From an uncultured Bacteroidales bacterium (GTDB lineage Bacteria; Bacteroidota; Bacteroidia; Bacteroidales; CAIWKO01): a stretch of DNA of 64,000 nucleotides. Below the pieces are notes generated by a model. It was not told where the DNA came from, did no database searches, and saw nothing but the letters and a program-made list of their open reading frames with translations. Position numbers and translations under genes: made by a program. This document shows positions 1 through 8,884 of this stretch, one piece after another (the first letter of the stretch is position 1; each line of letters opens with the position of its first letter). The DNA lies in contig CAIWKO010000026.1 of NCBI GenBank assembly GCA_903913285.1, positions 1-64,000 on the forward strand. The letters run 5' to 3'.

Positions 1-144
1 ACATTAACCAAGAATGCACCCAGTTTTAACATCTGGTTTAAAAAGTATAAATACCACAATCTTTATGAACACATAGATATTCGGGCAAAATTGGCAAAAA
101 TTGAAATCATCTCTTTTCAACATCTGGTTTTAGCCCCTTTACAG

Positions 145-219
145 GGAGGAAGATGGGGTTCGAACCCACGACTTTCAGAACCACAATCTGACGCTCTAAC
201 CAGCTGAGCTACATCCTCC
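145..219 (-). tRNA. tRNA-His (anticodon GTG)
   Basis: On the minus strand the sequence folds into a full cloverleaf. The anticodon arm has stem tcaga/tctga around a loop ttgtggt, which gives anticodon GTG (histidine). The T loop is ttcgaac. The extra 5' G (G-1, base 219), opposite the C73 discriminator (base 145), is the hallmark of tRNA-His. The acceptor stem has one T-T mismatch at pair 6-67. The 3' CCA is not encoded. A TAATTTTG promoter element lies 14 bases upstream at 233-240. Confidence 0.95.
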
Positions 220-232
220 GTTTATTGAAGTG

Positions 233-240
233 CAAAATTA
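233..240 (-). promoter_or_regulatory. Bacteroidota -7 promoter element for tRNA-His
   Basis: Minus-strand TAATTTTG matches the Bacteroidota sigma-ABfr -7 consensus TAnnTTTG. It lies 14 bases upstream of the mature tRNA 5' end. Confidence 0.6.
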
Positions 241-323
241 AATATTTTTTCCTTGTTTCACCGAAAAATTAAATAATAATTTTTCAGATGCATAATTAGC
301 TGCAAATAAAAACGTTTTTATTT

Positions 324-331
324 TACTTTTG
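324..331 (+). promoter_or_regulatory. -7 promoter element, possibly giving a leaderless mRNA
   Basis: TACTTTTG matches TAnnTTTG and ends only 6 bases before the ATG at 338. Transcription normally starts about 5-7 bases after this element, so the mRNA may start at or next to the start codon. Confidence 0.6.
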
Positions 332-337
332 CATATT

Positions 338-1501
338 ATGGTTCAACAAAAATTAAAAGTTCTGTTTCTGTCGGCATGGTATCCCACACGGGTTAAGCCC
401 ACAAACGGAAATTTTGTTGAAAAGCATGCCGAAGCCGTTGCTCTTTATGCCAATGTGGATGTGCTCCACGTTTGTTTCGACAGCACAATGACAGCAAAAA
501 GTGAGTATGTTTTTAGCGAAAATAATGGCTTGCGAACACATATTATTTACCTGAAAAAGTCCGGAAAACAGATTCCTTTCATCTCGTTCCTTGTGAAATC
601 GATTAAGATCTTAAACGCCTACCGGCACGGTTTCGACAAAATTTATTCCGAAAAGGATCCCGATATCATTCACGGAAACATTTTGATTCCCTGTTCGCTG
701 ATCGCATTCTACTTTAAATTATTCAAGCGTATTCCCTTTATCATAACCGAACACTGGACGGGATATTTGCCCCAGGACCCCAACAAACCCGGCAAATCGT
801 TATTCCTATATCGTTATTTTGCCAAAAAAGCATCCTGTCTCGCCCCCGTCACTCACAATCTGGCCAAAGCCATGCAAAGCTTTGGGATCAAAGGAAACTA
901 TTCGGTGGTTCCCAACGTGGTGGATACGGATATTTTTAGGGAAAAGGATAAAAAGATCGACGACAGTTTCCATCTGCTGCATGTTTCATCGTTGCTCGAT
1001 GTACAGAAGAACTTCAGCGGAATTTTATTCGCCCTGGAGCAACTGGTAAAAAGCCGCGATGATCTTGTGCTGGAAGTTATCAGCGACGGCGACATGGAAC
1101 AATATCAGAAGAAAATAGAGCGTTTGGGCTTGTCGGAATATATTATCTTTCACGGCAGAAAAACTACTGAGGAAGTGGCCGCCATCATGAAATACTGCGA
1201 TCTACTTTTGCTTTTCAGTAACTACGAAAACTTTCCCTGTGTTATTGCCGAAGCATGGTCGTGCGGGCTGCCCGTATTGTCGACACGCATAGGCGGAATT
1301 GAAGAATACCTGAACGAAGAGAACGGAATGCTGACCGAACCCAACAATATAGAAGCCCTGCACGAAGCGCTCGAAAAAATGATGAGCTCAATTGACTTGT
1401 ACGATAGCAAAAATATAAGGACCTTTGCCCTCGACCATTTCAGCTATAATATAATCGGTTCACAGTTCGAAACCATTTATAAAACCGCACTAAAAAGATA
1501 G
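338..1501 (+). CDS. Glycosyltransferase family 4 protein
   Basis: This is a retaining GT-B fold glycosyltransferase of about 387 residues, probably cytoplasmic or membrane-peripheral, adding a sugar to a lipid-linked surface glycan. The N-terminal half has the acceptor-domain start LFLSAWYPTR and the glycine-containing segment NGNFVEKHAEA. The C-terminal half has the nucleotide-sugar part with the E-x7-E type region ENFPCVIAEAWSCGLPV and GGIEEYL. I chose ATG 338 because an upstream TTG at 329 falls inside the TACTTTTG promoter element. The next gene, a flippase, begins 4 bases after the stop, so the two are very probably one operon for surface polysaccharide. Donor and acceptor sugars cannot be read from the sequence. 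Confidence 0.9.
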   Translation: MVQQKLKVLFLSAWYPTRVKPTNGNFVEKHAEAVALYANVDVLHVCFDSTMTAKSEYVFSENNGLRTHIIYLKKSGKQIPFISFLVKSIKILNAYRHGFDKIYSEKDPDIIHGNILIPCSLIAFYFKLFKRIPFIITEHWTGYLPQDPNKPGKSLFLYRYFAKKASCLAPVTHNLAKAMQSFGIKGNYSVVPNVVDTDIFREKDKKIDDSFHLLHVSSLLDVQKNFSGILFALEQLVKSRDDLVLEVISDGDMEQYQKKIERLGLSEYIIFHGRKTTEEVAAIMKYCDLLLLFSNYENFPCVIAEAWSCGLPVLSTRIGGIEEYLNEENGMLTEPNNIEALHEALEKMMSSIDLYDSKNIRTFALDHFSYNIIGSQFETIYKTALKR

Positions 1502-1504
1502 AAT

Positions 1505-2800
1505 TTGTTTAAAAAGATATTCAAAACCTTCGGCGTTAAATTTTCATCAGCTATACTCAATTTATTGATCGCGGTGATCGTTTCGCAGTTTCTGGGTTCT
1601 GAAGGCAAGGGACAACAAGGTTTGATCATCACTACCATTGCTTTTATTCTCATCTTTTCGAACATCGTGGGCGGCGCTTCGCTGGTTTATCTCACCCCCA
1701 GGCTCCCCATAAAAAAACTGGTGCTCCTCTCCTATTTCTGGACCTTGCTTGGAAGCGCCATTTTTGCCGCAGTTCTACTACTGTTCCCTTTTAAGGATAT
1801 CGACCACCGTTACGTGCTTCATATTGCTGTATTGGCTGCCATCAATTCGTTTGCTTCGGTGAATTGCTCCATTTTGCTGGGAAAGCAAAACATCAAAGCC
1901 AACAATATCATCAGCTTTTTCCAGGTACTGATCACTGTAGTGACTTTATTAATCCTGTTTTTCGGAGGCTATCTGGTGAATATCTTTGGTTATATTTATG
2001 CGCTATATGTGGCCTACATTTGCTCATTCTTATTAAGTCTACTCTTCTTACTTCCATACAGAACCGAAAAAGGCAATCAAGAAATTTCATACATCAGCGC
2101 ACTTTCGATGCTGCTGCGTTTCGGTTTTTTGAACCAACTGGCACATATTGCCCAACTACTCAGTTTCCGTGTGAGCTACTATTTTCTCGATTCATATATA
2201 GGCGTAAAATCGGTGGGGGTTTATTCGAACGCGGTTTCCATCATAGAATCGGTGTGGATGATAAGCGGAAGTGTTGCGCTGGTGCAATATTCAAAGATCG
2301 CCAACTCCGACGACCCCAAAGAGAACCAGAGCCTGACAGCCGAATTGCTACGCATCAGTTTGCTGGTAACATTCCTGGTGTTGATCGTACTGGTGATTTT
2401 GCCCGCCTCGTTCTATTCGTTCGTTTTCGGGAAAGACTTCTCCGACATCAACCGCATCATGTGGTGCATGGCGCCTGGCATACTGGTGTTCGTGAACGCA
2501 CTCATACTGGGACATTATTTTTCAGGTAGCGGGAAATATCACGTGAACACCATCGGGTCGACTATAGGTTTGCTTATCACCATAGCACTGTCGATAATAA
2601 CCATTCCGCGCTTCGGGTATCTGGGCGCTGCCATCACGGCCAGCATCTCGTATTTGGCCACTTCGGTCTATGTTACCTGGTTCTTCTGCAAAGAGTCGAA
2701 GTTGCGGTTTGCGGCTTTGCTTCCCACACCGAAATATATCAGGGAGTACTACGGCCTGTTGAAACAGTTTTTGAATATCAATAAAAATACCCATGAGTAA
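1505..2800 (+). CDS. Oligosaccharide flippase family protein (Wzx-like)
   Basis: The 431-residue protein is almost wholly hydrophobic, with about 12 predicted membrane helices, and opens with the FGVKFSSAILNLLIAVIV type start of polysaccharide biosynthesis (Wzx/MOP) proteins. Members flip undecaprenyl-linked oligosaccharide units across the inner membrane. The start is a TTG only 4 bases after the stop of the glycosyltransferase, suggesting translational coupling. The end overlaps the following methyltransferase by 8 bases. The three genes probably form a small surface-glycan operon. A second, distant flippase occurs at 28305. Confidence 0.88.
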   Translation: MFKKIFKTFGVKFSSAILNLLIAVIVSQFLGSEGKGQQGLIITTIAFILIFSNIVGGASLVYLTPRLPIKKLVLLSYFWTLLGSAIFAAVLLLFPFKDIDHRYVLHIAVLAAINSFASVNCSILLGKQNIKANNIISFFQVLITVVTLLILFFGGYLVNIFGYIYALYVAYICSFLLSLLFLLPYRTEKGNQEISYISALSMLLRFGFLNQLAHIAQLLSFRVSYYFLDSYIGVKSVGVYSNAVSIIESVWMISGSVALVQYSKIANSDDPKENQSLTAELLRISLLVTFLVLIVLVILPASFYSFVFGKDFSDINRIMWCMAPGILVFVNALILGHYFSGSGKYHVNTIGSTIGLLITIALSIITIPRFGYLGAAITASISYLATSVYVTWFFCKESKLRFAALLPTPKYIREYYGLLKQFLNINKNTHE

Positions 2801-3593
2801 ACTTTCAAAAGCATTTAAAGCATTCGGGCTGATATTGAAAAAGCCGCATCTGCTGAACCTCATAAACGACAGTGAAGAAGCCATGCAGGAATATGTGGAA
2901 AAAAAATACGGACTGCCCGAAGGTTTAAAAACTGTGAGCATCGAACAATTCATAAGCCGGGAGGAAGAAATTGAACCCTACGGATTTCTGGAAGGGAGTT
3001 CGCTGCCCACCGACTTCGCCCTGCTGAGAAGCATCTGCAGGCAGAACCAGGTGGAAGATTATCTGGAAATAGGAACCTGGCGCGGCGAGAGCGCCGCCAA
3101 TGTGGCTCCATTGGTAAAGAATTGCTACACGCTGAACCTGCCCGACGACGAAATGCGCCGCATGGGCATGGAAGAAGCTTACATTGGGATGCACCGCTGC
3201 TTTTCAAAACAGGTGGAGAACATCATCCATCTGCAGGCCGATTCGCAGACCTTCGATTTCACGTCGCTGAACAAAAAGTTCGACCTGATATTTCTGGACG
3301 GAGACCATCACACCGAATCGGTGATGAACGACACCCGTAATGCTTTCCGTTTGCTGAAGGACGACAATTCGATGATAGTGTGGCACGACACCGGCGAAGG
3401 CACCGAAACCACCCGCTTCAGTGTGCTGGCTGGCATATTGGACGGTTGCCCACCGGAACATATCCCGCATCTGTATCGCGTGTCGAACAGCCTGTGTGCC
3501 ATTTTTACAAAAAAAGAACTTAAAGCCGAAATAGTGAAACCGAATTCAGTGCCTGAACTTTCGTTCAAGGTAAAGATCACGGTTTGTAAATAA
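2793..3593 (+). CDS. Class I SAM-dependent methyltransferase
   Basis: This 266-residue protein has the Rossmann methyltransferase signature. Motif I is DYLEIGTWRGES near residue 90, and the acidic strand-4 region FDLIFLDGDHHTESV is near residues 160-175, as in the Methyltransferase_24 group often found in glycan and antibiotic loci. It overlaps the end of the flippase by 8 bases, so it is co-transcribed with the two glycan genes. The likely role is O-methylation of a sugar or a nucleotide-sugar precursor; this comes from context only. The first 80 residues are not recognisable as a domain. Confidence 0.8.
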   Translation: MSKLSKAFKAFGLILKKPHLLNLINDSEEAMQEYVEKKYGLPEGLKTVSIEQFISREEEIEPYGFLEGSSLPTDFALLRSICRQNQVEDYLEIGTWRGESAANVAPLVKNCYTLNLPDDEMRRMGMEEAYIGMHRCFSKQVENIIHLQADSQTFDFTSLNKKFDLIFLDGDHHTESVMNDTRNAFRLLKDDNSMIVWHDTGEGTETTRFSVLAGILDGCPPEHIPHLYRVSNSLCAIFTKKELKAEIVKPNSVPELSFKVKITVCK

Positions 3594-3611
3594 TTTTAAA
3601 ATTAAAAGACA

Positions 3612-3806
3612 ATGGCAGACGGACAAAACCGTAACGAAATTGAACCCGGAATGGAAGTGGGCATCGTGAAGAAAGAAGACCAGCGCTCCGGGAAAATAAC
3701 CGAAGGCACTGTTAAGGATATACTCACCAAAAGTCCGTTCCATCCGCACGGCATCAAAGTGAGGCTGAATTCGGGCGAAGTGGGCCGTATAAAACTGTTC
3801 TTATAA
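3612..3806 (+). CDS. ywbE: YwbE family protein
   Basis: This 64-residue protein is recognisable as YwbE (DUF2196). Its whole length reads like a small SH3-like barrel: EPGMEVGIVKKEDQRSGK at the N-terminus, then KSPFHPHGIKVRL and SGEVGRIK. Its biochemical function is not established. It follows the methyltransferase by 18 bases and precedes the next gene by 12, so it is probably in the same transcript although functionally unrelated to glycans. Confidence 0.88.
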   Translation: MADGQNRNEIEPGMEVGIVKKEDQRSGKITEGTVKDILTKSPFHPHGIKVRLNSGEVGRIKLFL

Positions 3807-3818
3807 GTCGCCAAAGCC

Positions 3819-4295
3819 ATGAAAGCCGCAAGCCTGAAAGAACTGAAATCGGAACTCGAACTGCTGCCTCCCGCAGAGGTTTTAGACCTATGCATGCGGA
3901 TGACCCGCTACAAAAAGGAGAATAAAGAACTGCTCACCTACCTGCTGTTCAATGCCGGCGACGAACAGGCCTACGTGGAAGAGATCAAGGAAATGATCGC
4001 GCTGATGTTTGAGGAGATCAACCGCAGCAATGTTTATCTGGTAAAGAAATCGCTACGAAAGATATTGCGCACCGCCAACAAATTCATCAAATATTCGGGC
4101 TCGAAACAAACCGACGTGGAAGTGCGAATATTTTTCTGCACCCGCATGAAGAACGCCGGTTTGCCATTGCAATCAAGCACAGCCCTAAGCAACATCTATA
4201 CACGCCAGCTCATAAAACTCAACAAAACCTTAGCCATGCTGCACGAAGACCTGCAGTTTGATTATGCACAAGAGATGAAGGGATTGGTGGATTAG
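3819..4295 (+). CDS. Conserved hypothetical protein, helical
   Basis: I do not recognise a named domain in this 158-residue protein. It is rich in charged and leucine residues with no signal peptide or membrane segment, and looks all-helical. It opens with a repeated E-L pattern (SLKELKSELELLPP) and contains a basic patch KKSLRKILRTANKFIKY in the middle, which could bind nucleic acid; that is inference only. It is 12 bases after ywbE and is the last gene of this plus-strand run. Confidence 0.7.
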   Translation: MKAASLKELKSELELLPPAEVLDLCMRMTRYKKENKELLTYLLFNAGDEQAYVEEIKEMIALMFEEINRSNVYLVKKSLRKILRTANKFIKYSGSKQTDVEVRIFFCTRMKNAGLPLQSSTALSNIYTRQLIKLNKTLAMLHEDLQFDYAQEMKGLVD

Positions 4296-4315
4296 GAGGT
4301 GAAATGCGATTTGAG

Positions 4316-4350
4316 AAATTCTGACTTCTGAATTCTGAATTCTGAATTTC
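4316..4350. repeat. Short ttctgaat direct repeat
   Basis: Three to four head-to-tail copies of an 8-base ttctgaat unit lie in the spacer between two convergent genes. A related gattctgaattc string sits at 24990-25001 before rlmB. I see no hairpin strong enough to call a terminator. Confidence 0.5.
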
Positions 4351-4357
4351 CCCTCCC

Positions 4358-4582
4358 TCATTTCCACCGCAGCATCCACACATAAAGTTTTTCAACCTTT
4401 TCGCGTGCCCAGGGTGTTTTTCTCAGAAATGTAAGACTCGACCGTATGCTGGGATTGCTCTTGAAACAATTGATGTTTACTTTGTTTGCCAGTTCTTCCC
4501 ACCCGAAATGTTCCACCAGTTCATTCAGTATCATTTCCAGAGTTATGCCGTGCAGAGGATTGTTTTTTTGCTCCTGATCCAT
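4358..4582 (-). CDS. VF530 family protein (DUF2132)
   Basis: This 74-residue protein matches the VF530 family, described as a small helical DNA-binding fold. The key core is [20 protein letters not shown] followed by [24 protein letters not shown], which is characteristic of the family. A longer reading in this frame exists, but the family starts at the MDQEQKNN methionine encoded at 4582. The start lies 4 bases after the stop of the DEAD-box helicase on the same strand, so the two are probably coupled, linking it by context to RNA or nucleic acid metabolism. Confidence 0.85.
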   Translation of the reverse strand: MDQEQKNNPLHGITLEMILNELVEHFGWEELANKVNINCFKSNPSIRSSLTFLRKTPWAREKVEKLYVWMLRWK

Positions 4583-4586
4583 AACT

Positions 4587-5933
4587 CTAGTAGCGTGTCT
4601 TGCCCGATTTGTTGTTTTTTTTGATGCGCTTGCCGTTCTTGGTGAATTTCGGATTGCGCTTGTAGGCGCTGCCGAGGTTGATCTTTTTGTTTTTCTCTTT
4701 CTTTTCGTGAAAAGCACCCTGTGAGTTTTTCAGATCGGGCGTTTTCAGATAATTTTTATCAAACAAACGCTCTGCTTTCTCTTCCTCATAAAAAGCATTC
4801 GAAATAACCAGATCGTCGGGCAAAGCTTCCATCGTTATTTTTTTCAGCATCAGAGTTTCCACAGCTTCTTTAAAAGGCATCTCGTCGGGCGTGATAAAAG
4901 CAATGGCTTCCCCGTCTTTGTCGGCTCTTCCGGTTCGCCCAATCCGATGCAAATAATCTCCGGGCACCTCGGGCATGTCGAAATTCACAACATGTGTAAC
5001 ATCGCTTATGTCCATGCCGCGGGCTATCACGTCGGTAGCGATCAGCAGCCTGAAATGGTCTTCCGAAAAATGCTTGAGGGCTACCAGGCGTGTGTTGTGC
5101 GATTTGTTCGAATGTATCACACCTGCTTGTTCGGGCATTCTTTTTTCGAGCATCTCGTGAAGGCGGTCGGCGAGTTTTTTCTTGCTGATAAACACCAGCA
5201 CTTTACTCATTTCTACATGATTTCTGAGCAACAGTTCCAGCAGGTTTACCTTGGTGTTGAAATTCGGGACATGATAAGCCGTTTGAACGATCTTTTCGAT
5301 GGGAGTTCCGTGCGGGGCTATTTCTATCGTATAGGGCAATGCTATCGACTTTGCAATAAAATCGTTTACATCGGCCGTCAGGGTAGCCGAAAACATTAGC
5401 GTTTGACGTTTGGCAGGCAGCAGCTCCAGCAAATTGATCAGTTCAAGCCGAAACCCGAGTCCGAACATTTTGTCAACTTCGTCGATAACCAGTTTCTGAA
5501 TACTTTTCAACCGCAACACTCCCGTCAGGGCCAGATCGGTCAAACGTCCGGGCGTTGCCACCACGATGTCGGTACCTTCAAAAACCATTTGTTTCTGACT
5601 GTTGATGTTGGTGCCTCCATAGATGCCTTCCGAACGCAGATTCGAGTATTTGATAAGCTTTTTCACTTCTTCCAGTATCTGCATCACCAGCTCACGCGTG
5701 GGAGCCACTATCAGTATGCGCGGATCTTTCTGTTTCGAAAAAGGCAACTGACGCAGCAAAGGCAGCAAATAGGCCAGGGTTTTTCCCGTTCCGGTTTGTG
5801 CTATGCCCACCACATTGCGGCCCGACATGATCACCGGAAAAGCCTTTTCCTGAATGGGCGTAGGACAATCATACTCCATATCGTCTAAGGCTTTTATCAG
5901 CGCGGTATTTAAATTCAGTTCGTCGAAAGTCAA
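4587..5933 (-). CDS. DEAD/DEAH-box ATP-dependent RNA helicase
   Basis: This 448-residue protein has all superfamily 2 motifs in order: Q motif PTPIQ (24-28), motif I AQTGTGKT (45-52), Ia PTREL (79-83), Ib TPGRL (127-131), motif II (151-154), motif III SAT (182-184), ARGMDIS (304-310) and motif [10 protein letters not shown] (329-336). Motif II reads DEVD rather than DEAD; the catalytic D and E are kept. A basic, Lys/Asn-rich tail follows residue 400 and probably binds RNA. The likely roles are ribosome assembly, RNA decay or cold adaptation. A TACCTTTG promoter lies at 5956-5963, and the VF530 gene follows in the same operon. Confidence 0.95.
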   Translation of the reverse strand: MTFDELNLNTALIKALDDMEYDCPTPIQEKAFPVIMSGRNVVGIAQTGTGKTLAYLLPLLRQLPFSKQKDPRILIVAPTRELVMQILEEVKKLIKYSNLRSEGIYGGTNINSQKQMVFEGTDIVVATPGRLTDLALTGVLRLKSIQKLVIDEVDKMFGLGFRLELINLLELLPAKRQTLMFSATLTADVNDFIAKSIALPYTIEIAPHGTPIEKIVQTAYHVPNFNTKVNLLELLLRNHVEMSKVLVFISKKKLADRLHEMLEKRMPEQAGVIHSNKSHNTRLVALKHFSEDHFRLLIATDVIARGMDISDVTHVVNFDMPEVPGDYLHRIGRTGRADKDGEAIAFITPDEMPFKEAVETLMLKKITMEALPDDLVISNAFYEEEKAERLFDKNYLKTPDLKNSQGAFHEKKEKNKKINLGSAYKRNPKFTKNGKRIKKNNKSGKTRY

Positions 5934-5955
5934 AATAAAGCTTTTATATTCGCTG

Positions 5956-5963
5956 CAAAGGTA
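5956..5963 (-). promoter_or_regulatory. -7 promoter element for the helicase operon
   Basis: Minus-strand TACCTTTG, a TAnnTTTG match, ends 22 bases upstream of the helicase ATG. Confidence 0.6.
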
Positions 5964-6034
5964 GTCAGAATCCGCGTAGTATAAGCTTAATTATTATTAA
6001 TCATCAATTATTCGATAAAACCAACCAATTAGCG

Positions 6035-6042
6035 TATCTTTG
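6035..6042 (+). promoter_or_regulatory. -7 promoter element
   Basis: TATCTTTG matches TAnnTTTG. It lies about 90 bases upstream of the 121-residue gene at 6132, which would therefore have a leader of about 80 bases. Confidence 0.6.
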
Positions 6043-6131
6043 CATACCCTCTTATTCCCGTTTGAAAATCTCCGCCTCAAACAGCGCCTTTTCAGGATAA
6101 GAAAAACAGTATTCATTAAAAATACAGCCCA

Positions 6132-6497
6132 ATGTTAGACGACGGACGATTTATGGTACTTTGGCAGAAATATGCCGCAGTGATCCACGTACTCTTAAAA
6201 AATACCGACAGCGATGTTCAGAAACTGCAGCTCTACAAACACGAATTTGATGTGCTCGGACAAAAACAAAAAGCCAACATGACCTTTAGTTTCAACCTCA
6301 TCAACGGGAGGGCCGTTAACATCGTGAGCGCTACGGGCATTGCCCGCGACCTGTGGCAGGTATTGGATACCAAACTGGCAACACGTCAGTTGCTCAAAGA
6401 TCGCAAAATAAAAGTAAGTGTCGGCAAATCCTACGAACTGCTATTCGAAAAAATACCCGAAGCAGTGGTTTGCGAAGAACTTATTGAACAGGTATAA
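6132..6497 (+). CDS. Conserved hypothetical protein (121 aa)
   Basis: I cannot name a family for this 121-residue soluble protein. It has no signal peptide and no membrane segment. The central stretch NMTFSFNLINGRAVNIVSATGIARDLWQ looks like a beta hairpin leading into a helix. It has its own TATCTTTG promoter and is divergent from the helicase. Its stop codon lies inside an inverted repeat, ggtata/tatacc at 6491-6507, which may help end transcription between this gene and the convergent T9SS gene. Confidence 0.7.
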   Translation: MLDDGRFMVLWQKYAAVIHVLLKNTDSDVQKLQLYKHEFDVLGQKQKANMTFSFNLINGRAVNIVSATGIARDLWQVLDTKLATRQLLKDRKIKVSVGKSYELLFEKIPEAVVCEELIEQV

Positions 6498-6507
6498 ACC
6501 GTATACC
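6491..6507. terminator. Possible bidirectional hairpin between convergent genes
   Basis: Six-base inverted repeat ggtata/tatacc with a 5-base loop, in the 13-base gap between two convergent genes and including the stop codon of the first. It has no clear U tract, so it is only a weak terminator candidate. Confidence 0.3.
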
Positions 6508-6510
6508 CTA

Positions 6511-7950
6511 TTATTCTTTCACAAACTTCCCGTCTTCAATAAACCTTCCTTTGTCCCAAATTTTGTAGAAATAAATTCCGCTTGCAAATTTATTGATATC
6601 AATAGTGTTGCTGCCCTGCCTTAACTTCGTTTCGGTTTGCAGTTGGCCGTTGATATTATAAATTTTAATGTCGATATCTTTATATAAACCCGTTTCGAAA
6701 TTAATTTGATCATTGGCAGGGTTGGGAAATACTAATATTTGTTTGTCGCTGATAATTTTGTTTTCGTTTATGCCGGTAATATCTCCGTCTTTATCTATTT
6801 TAATTAACCAAATTGTAGTAGAAGTATCCGTTGTAGGAGCTCCTTCCCATTCTAAAACACAACCACCATCATGTGTGGCCGCAATTGAACCATATGTGTA
6901 TGCCCCATTAAGGCTAACATATTTCTGCCAATAAATTAAACCATCTGGACTCAATTTGGTAACACCGATATAATTTCCCGAACCATAACCCGCTAAAAAA
7001 CAGTAAAACAAAGTATCGGGATTATTGAAGTTTAAAAAATCGTGCCATTGAACTACCCTGTTATCATCATAAGGCGTCGTAATCATTATGGAATCTTTTT
7101 TAACACCGTCTTTATTGTATTTATTTAAAAAAGTATAGGTTTTAATATAAAGTGGAGGATAATCATAAAACATATTTTCAAAATAAATACTGTCATTTAG
7201 TTTAACAGTGTTATTATACGAATTATAAATCACCATATATTTATTAGGAGAAAGGGTATCAATATTCGAAAAGTCATTATCGGTCTTTATAATCCATTTA
7301 TAGGATGTAATGATGTAGCTGCTGTCGGCTTTCATTTCAACAAAACCAACATTATTCATCATACAAAAACCGCAATTACCATCAGAAAAAAATGGATCAA
7401 TTTTTCTGAGCAATTGAAAATTTGTATCGGTTTCATAAATGGTAAAGTTCCACCAATTATTAGAATGATGAATTGTACCGCCCAAAAACACATGATTGCC
7501 CTTACTGTTGACAAGATGATTTAAAATGTAGGTACTGTCACCCATAGTATCGATTATTGCTTCCTTCACAACATTTAATGCAGTATCAAATATCTGTGCA
7601 TACAAATAGTTATGCGCGCTATCGTGTAATTTGCCTGCATAGAACATATTATTCTGGTAATTTTCGATATAAAAAAAGGAACCATAATTTTTCATTCCCA
7701 TTATATGTGTCAAATCCAAACTATCTCTTAAATTTCCATGTTCATCAACTTTATAAATTATTTGAAAGGAAGTATCATCGGTCAGCGCTTCATGTATAGT
7801 AGACAAATAAAAATAATGGTTGCAGCCCTCTTTAACTGTAAAACAATCGCAATAATGTTTGGTTGTAATTTTTTTTACAAACGTCTGCGCCTGTGTTCCC
7901 GATATCAGGCCGAATACGGAAATAAAAACAAATAAACTCAGCTTTTTCAT
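6511..7950 (-). CDS. Secreted protein with T9SS type A sorting domain
   Basis: This 479-residue exported protein has a signal peptide over residues 1-21 ending TQA. A long beta-rich middle part follows with repeated Trp/Tyr/Asn-rich strands resembling a propeller-like or delta-60-repeat fold. The C-terminus is a type A T9SS sorting domain: LVFPNPANDQINFE, IYNINGQL and FASGIYFYKI over the last 75 residues. It should be exported by Sec, carried across the outer membrane by the type IX system, and released or anchored at the surface. The ligand or enzymatic role is not evident. A TATATTTG promoter lies at 8057-8064, implying a leader of about 100 bases. Confidence 0.9.
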   Translation of the reverse strand: MKKLSLFVFISVFGLISGTQAQTFVKKITTKHYCDCFTVKEGCNHYFYLSTIHEALTDDTSFQIIYKVDEHGNLRDSLDLTHIMGMKNYGSFFYIENYQNNMFYAGKLHDSAHNYLYAQIFDTALNVVKEAIIDTMGDSTYILNHLVNSKGNHVFLGGTIHHSNNWWNFTIYETDTNFQLLRKIDPFFSDGNCGFCMMNNVGFVEMKADSSYIITSYKWIIKTDNDFSNIDTLSPNKYMVIYNSYNNTVKLNDSIYFENMFYDYPPLYIKTYTFLNKYNKDGVKKDSIMITTPYDDNRVVQWHDFLNFNNPDTLFYCFLAGYGSGNYIGVTKLSPDGLIYWQKYVSLNGAYTYGSIAATHDGGCVLEWEGAPTTDTSTTIWLIKIDKDGDITGINENKIISDKQILVFPNPANDQINFETGLYKDIDIKIYNINGQLQTETKLRQGSNTIDINKFASGIYFYKIWDKGRFIEDGKFVKE

Positions 7951-8056
7951 AATATTAATTTTAAATCAATAAAAACACCAAAAAAATACTCGTTTAATGC
8001 AGTTATTGCGCATTGCTTTCGTCCGACATTTTACTTCACTAATCTTTTCGCACCCA

Positions 8057-8064
8057 CAAATATA
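8057..8064 (-). promoter_or_regulatory. -7 promoter element
   Basis: Minus-strand TATATTTG matches TAnnTTTG, upstream of the T9SS type A gene that starts at 7950. Confidence 0.55.
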
Positions 8065-8217
8065 GGAAATTATTGCAGATCATACAAGAAAAATTTAATC
8101 AAAAAAGTTAACGGTAGCTTTTATCAAGTTAACGGTATAATTTGGAGGTTGGCAACCCTTCTGAATCTCCTTTAATCCTGTTTACACAATCTATTTTATA
8201 CTACCTCAATTACTTCT

Positions 8218-8616
8218 CATGTTGGTTGCAATACCATCCATTTAAACTCAATTCCCGACCATGTTGATTCAATTCCTGAAAATTCAAAATGAATTCCCGA
8301 TCATGCAAACTCAATTCCCAGCCATTCAAATTGAATTCCCGACCATGTTGATTCAATTCCCTGCCATGTTGGTCGAATTCCCGAACATGTTGACTCAATT
8401 CCCGAACATATTGACTCAATTCCCGACCATGTTGACTCAATTCCCGAGCATGTTGATCGAATTACTGAGCATGTTGGTCGAATTACCGGACATGTTGGTC
8501 GAATTACCGGGCATGTTGATCGAATTACCGAACATGTTGATCGAAATACCGAACATGTTGATCGCAATACCGAACATGTTGGTCGAAATACCGAACATGT
8601 TGGTCGCAATACCGAC
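8218..8616. repeat. 21-bp tandem array 1 (about 19 units)
   Basis: About 19 head-to-tail units of exactly 21 bp. Each has catgttg near one end and aattcccga or aattaccga at the other, with variable bases between. Left-hand units carry ttcaattcccga and right-hand units tcgaattaccga, so the array changes gradually along its length. No spacers separate the units. Because 21 is a multiple of three and the unit lacks stops in several frames, open frames arise on both strands, including one of 120 codons on the plus strand; these are best read as by-products. The array lies in the spacer between divergently transcribed T9SS genes. Confidence 0.92.
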
Positions 8617-8806
8617 CAATTAAAATCATTACAATCAACACAATTTAAGTAAATTAGATCAATAAAACAAGTTTCAGCTTGTTTCAAGCTTGTTTTTCTC
8701 CACGAACATCAAAACAACGCCTGCGTTTTGGCATTACTTTTCACTTCAAAATAGGTTTCCGGTAAATAACAACTAAGAAAATAGATGCTTCGTAAAAAAA
8801 CTCACC

Positions 8807-8884
8807 TCACAACCCCTTCACTTTTCTCCACATCAAATAATTCAGGTATCTCCACTCCATATCCTGCTCGCGGTGTCGGGCAGC
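8807..8884 (-). pseudogene. Remnant of an asparagine synthetase gene 3' end
   Basis: Read on the minus strand, these 26 codons give a peptide containing HREQDMEWRYLNYLMWRK and then a stop. The C-terminus of the intact asnB at 13514-15529 contains YREQDMAWRYLNYLLWRK. The DNA match is close over about 60 bases, including identical runs such as cgcgagcaggatatg. A TAG lies in frame just before the remnant, so nothing longer is readable. It is in the same orientation as the intact gene, which begins 4.6 kb away, and is best explained as a decayed duplicate or recombination scar. Confidence 0.8.

Noticed and set aside
1864-2529. A 221-codon shifted frame inside the flippase gene
   Set aside because: Highly charged and Cys/His-rich without helices; the flippase frame covers the region with normal membrane helices.
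8261-8623. A 120-codon plus-strand frame made of seven-residue repeats, and overlapping frames on the other strand
   Set aside because: All are consequences of the 21-bp array having no stops; frames are open on both strands, with no promoter at a credible distance and no codon bias.
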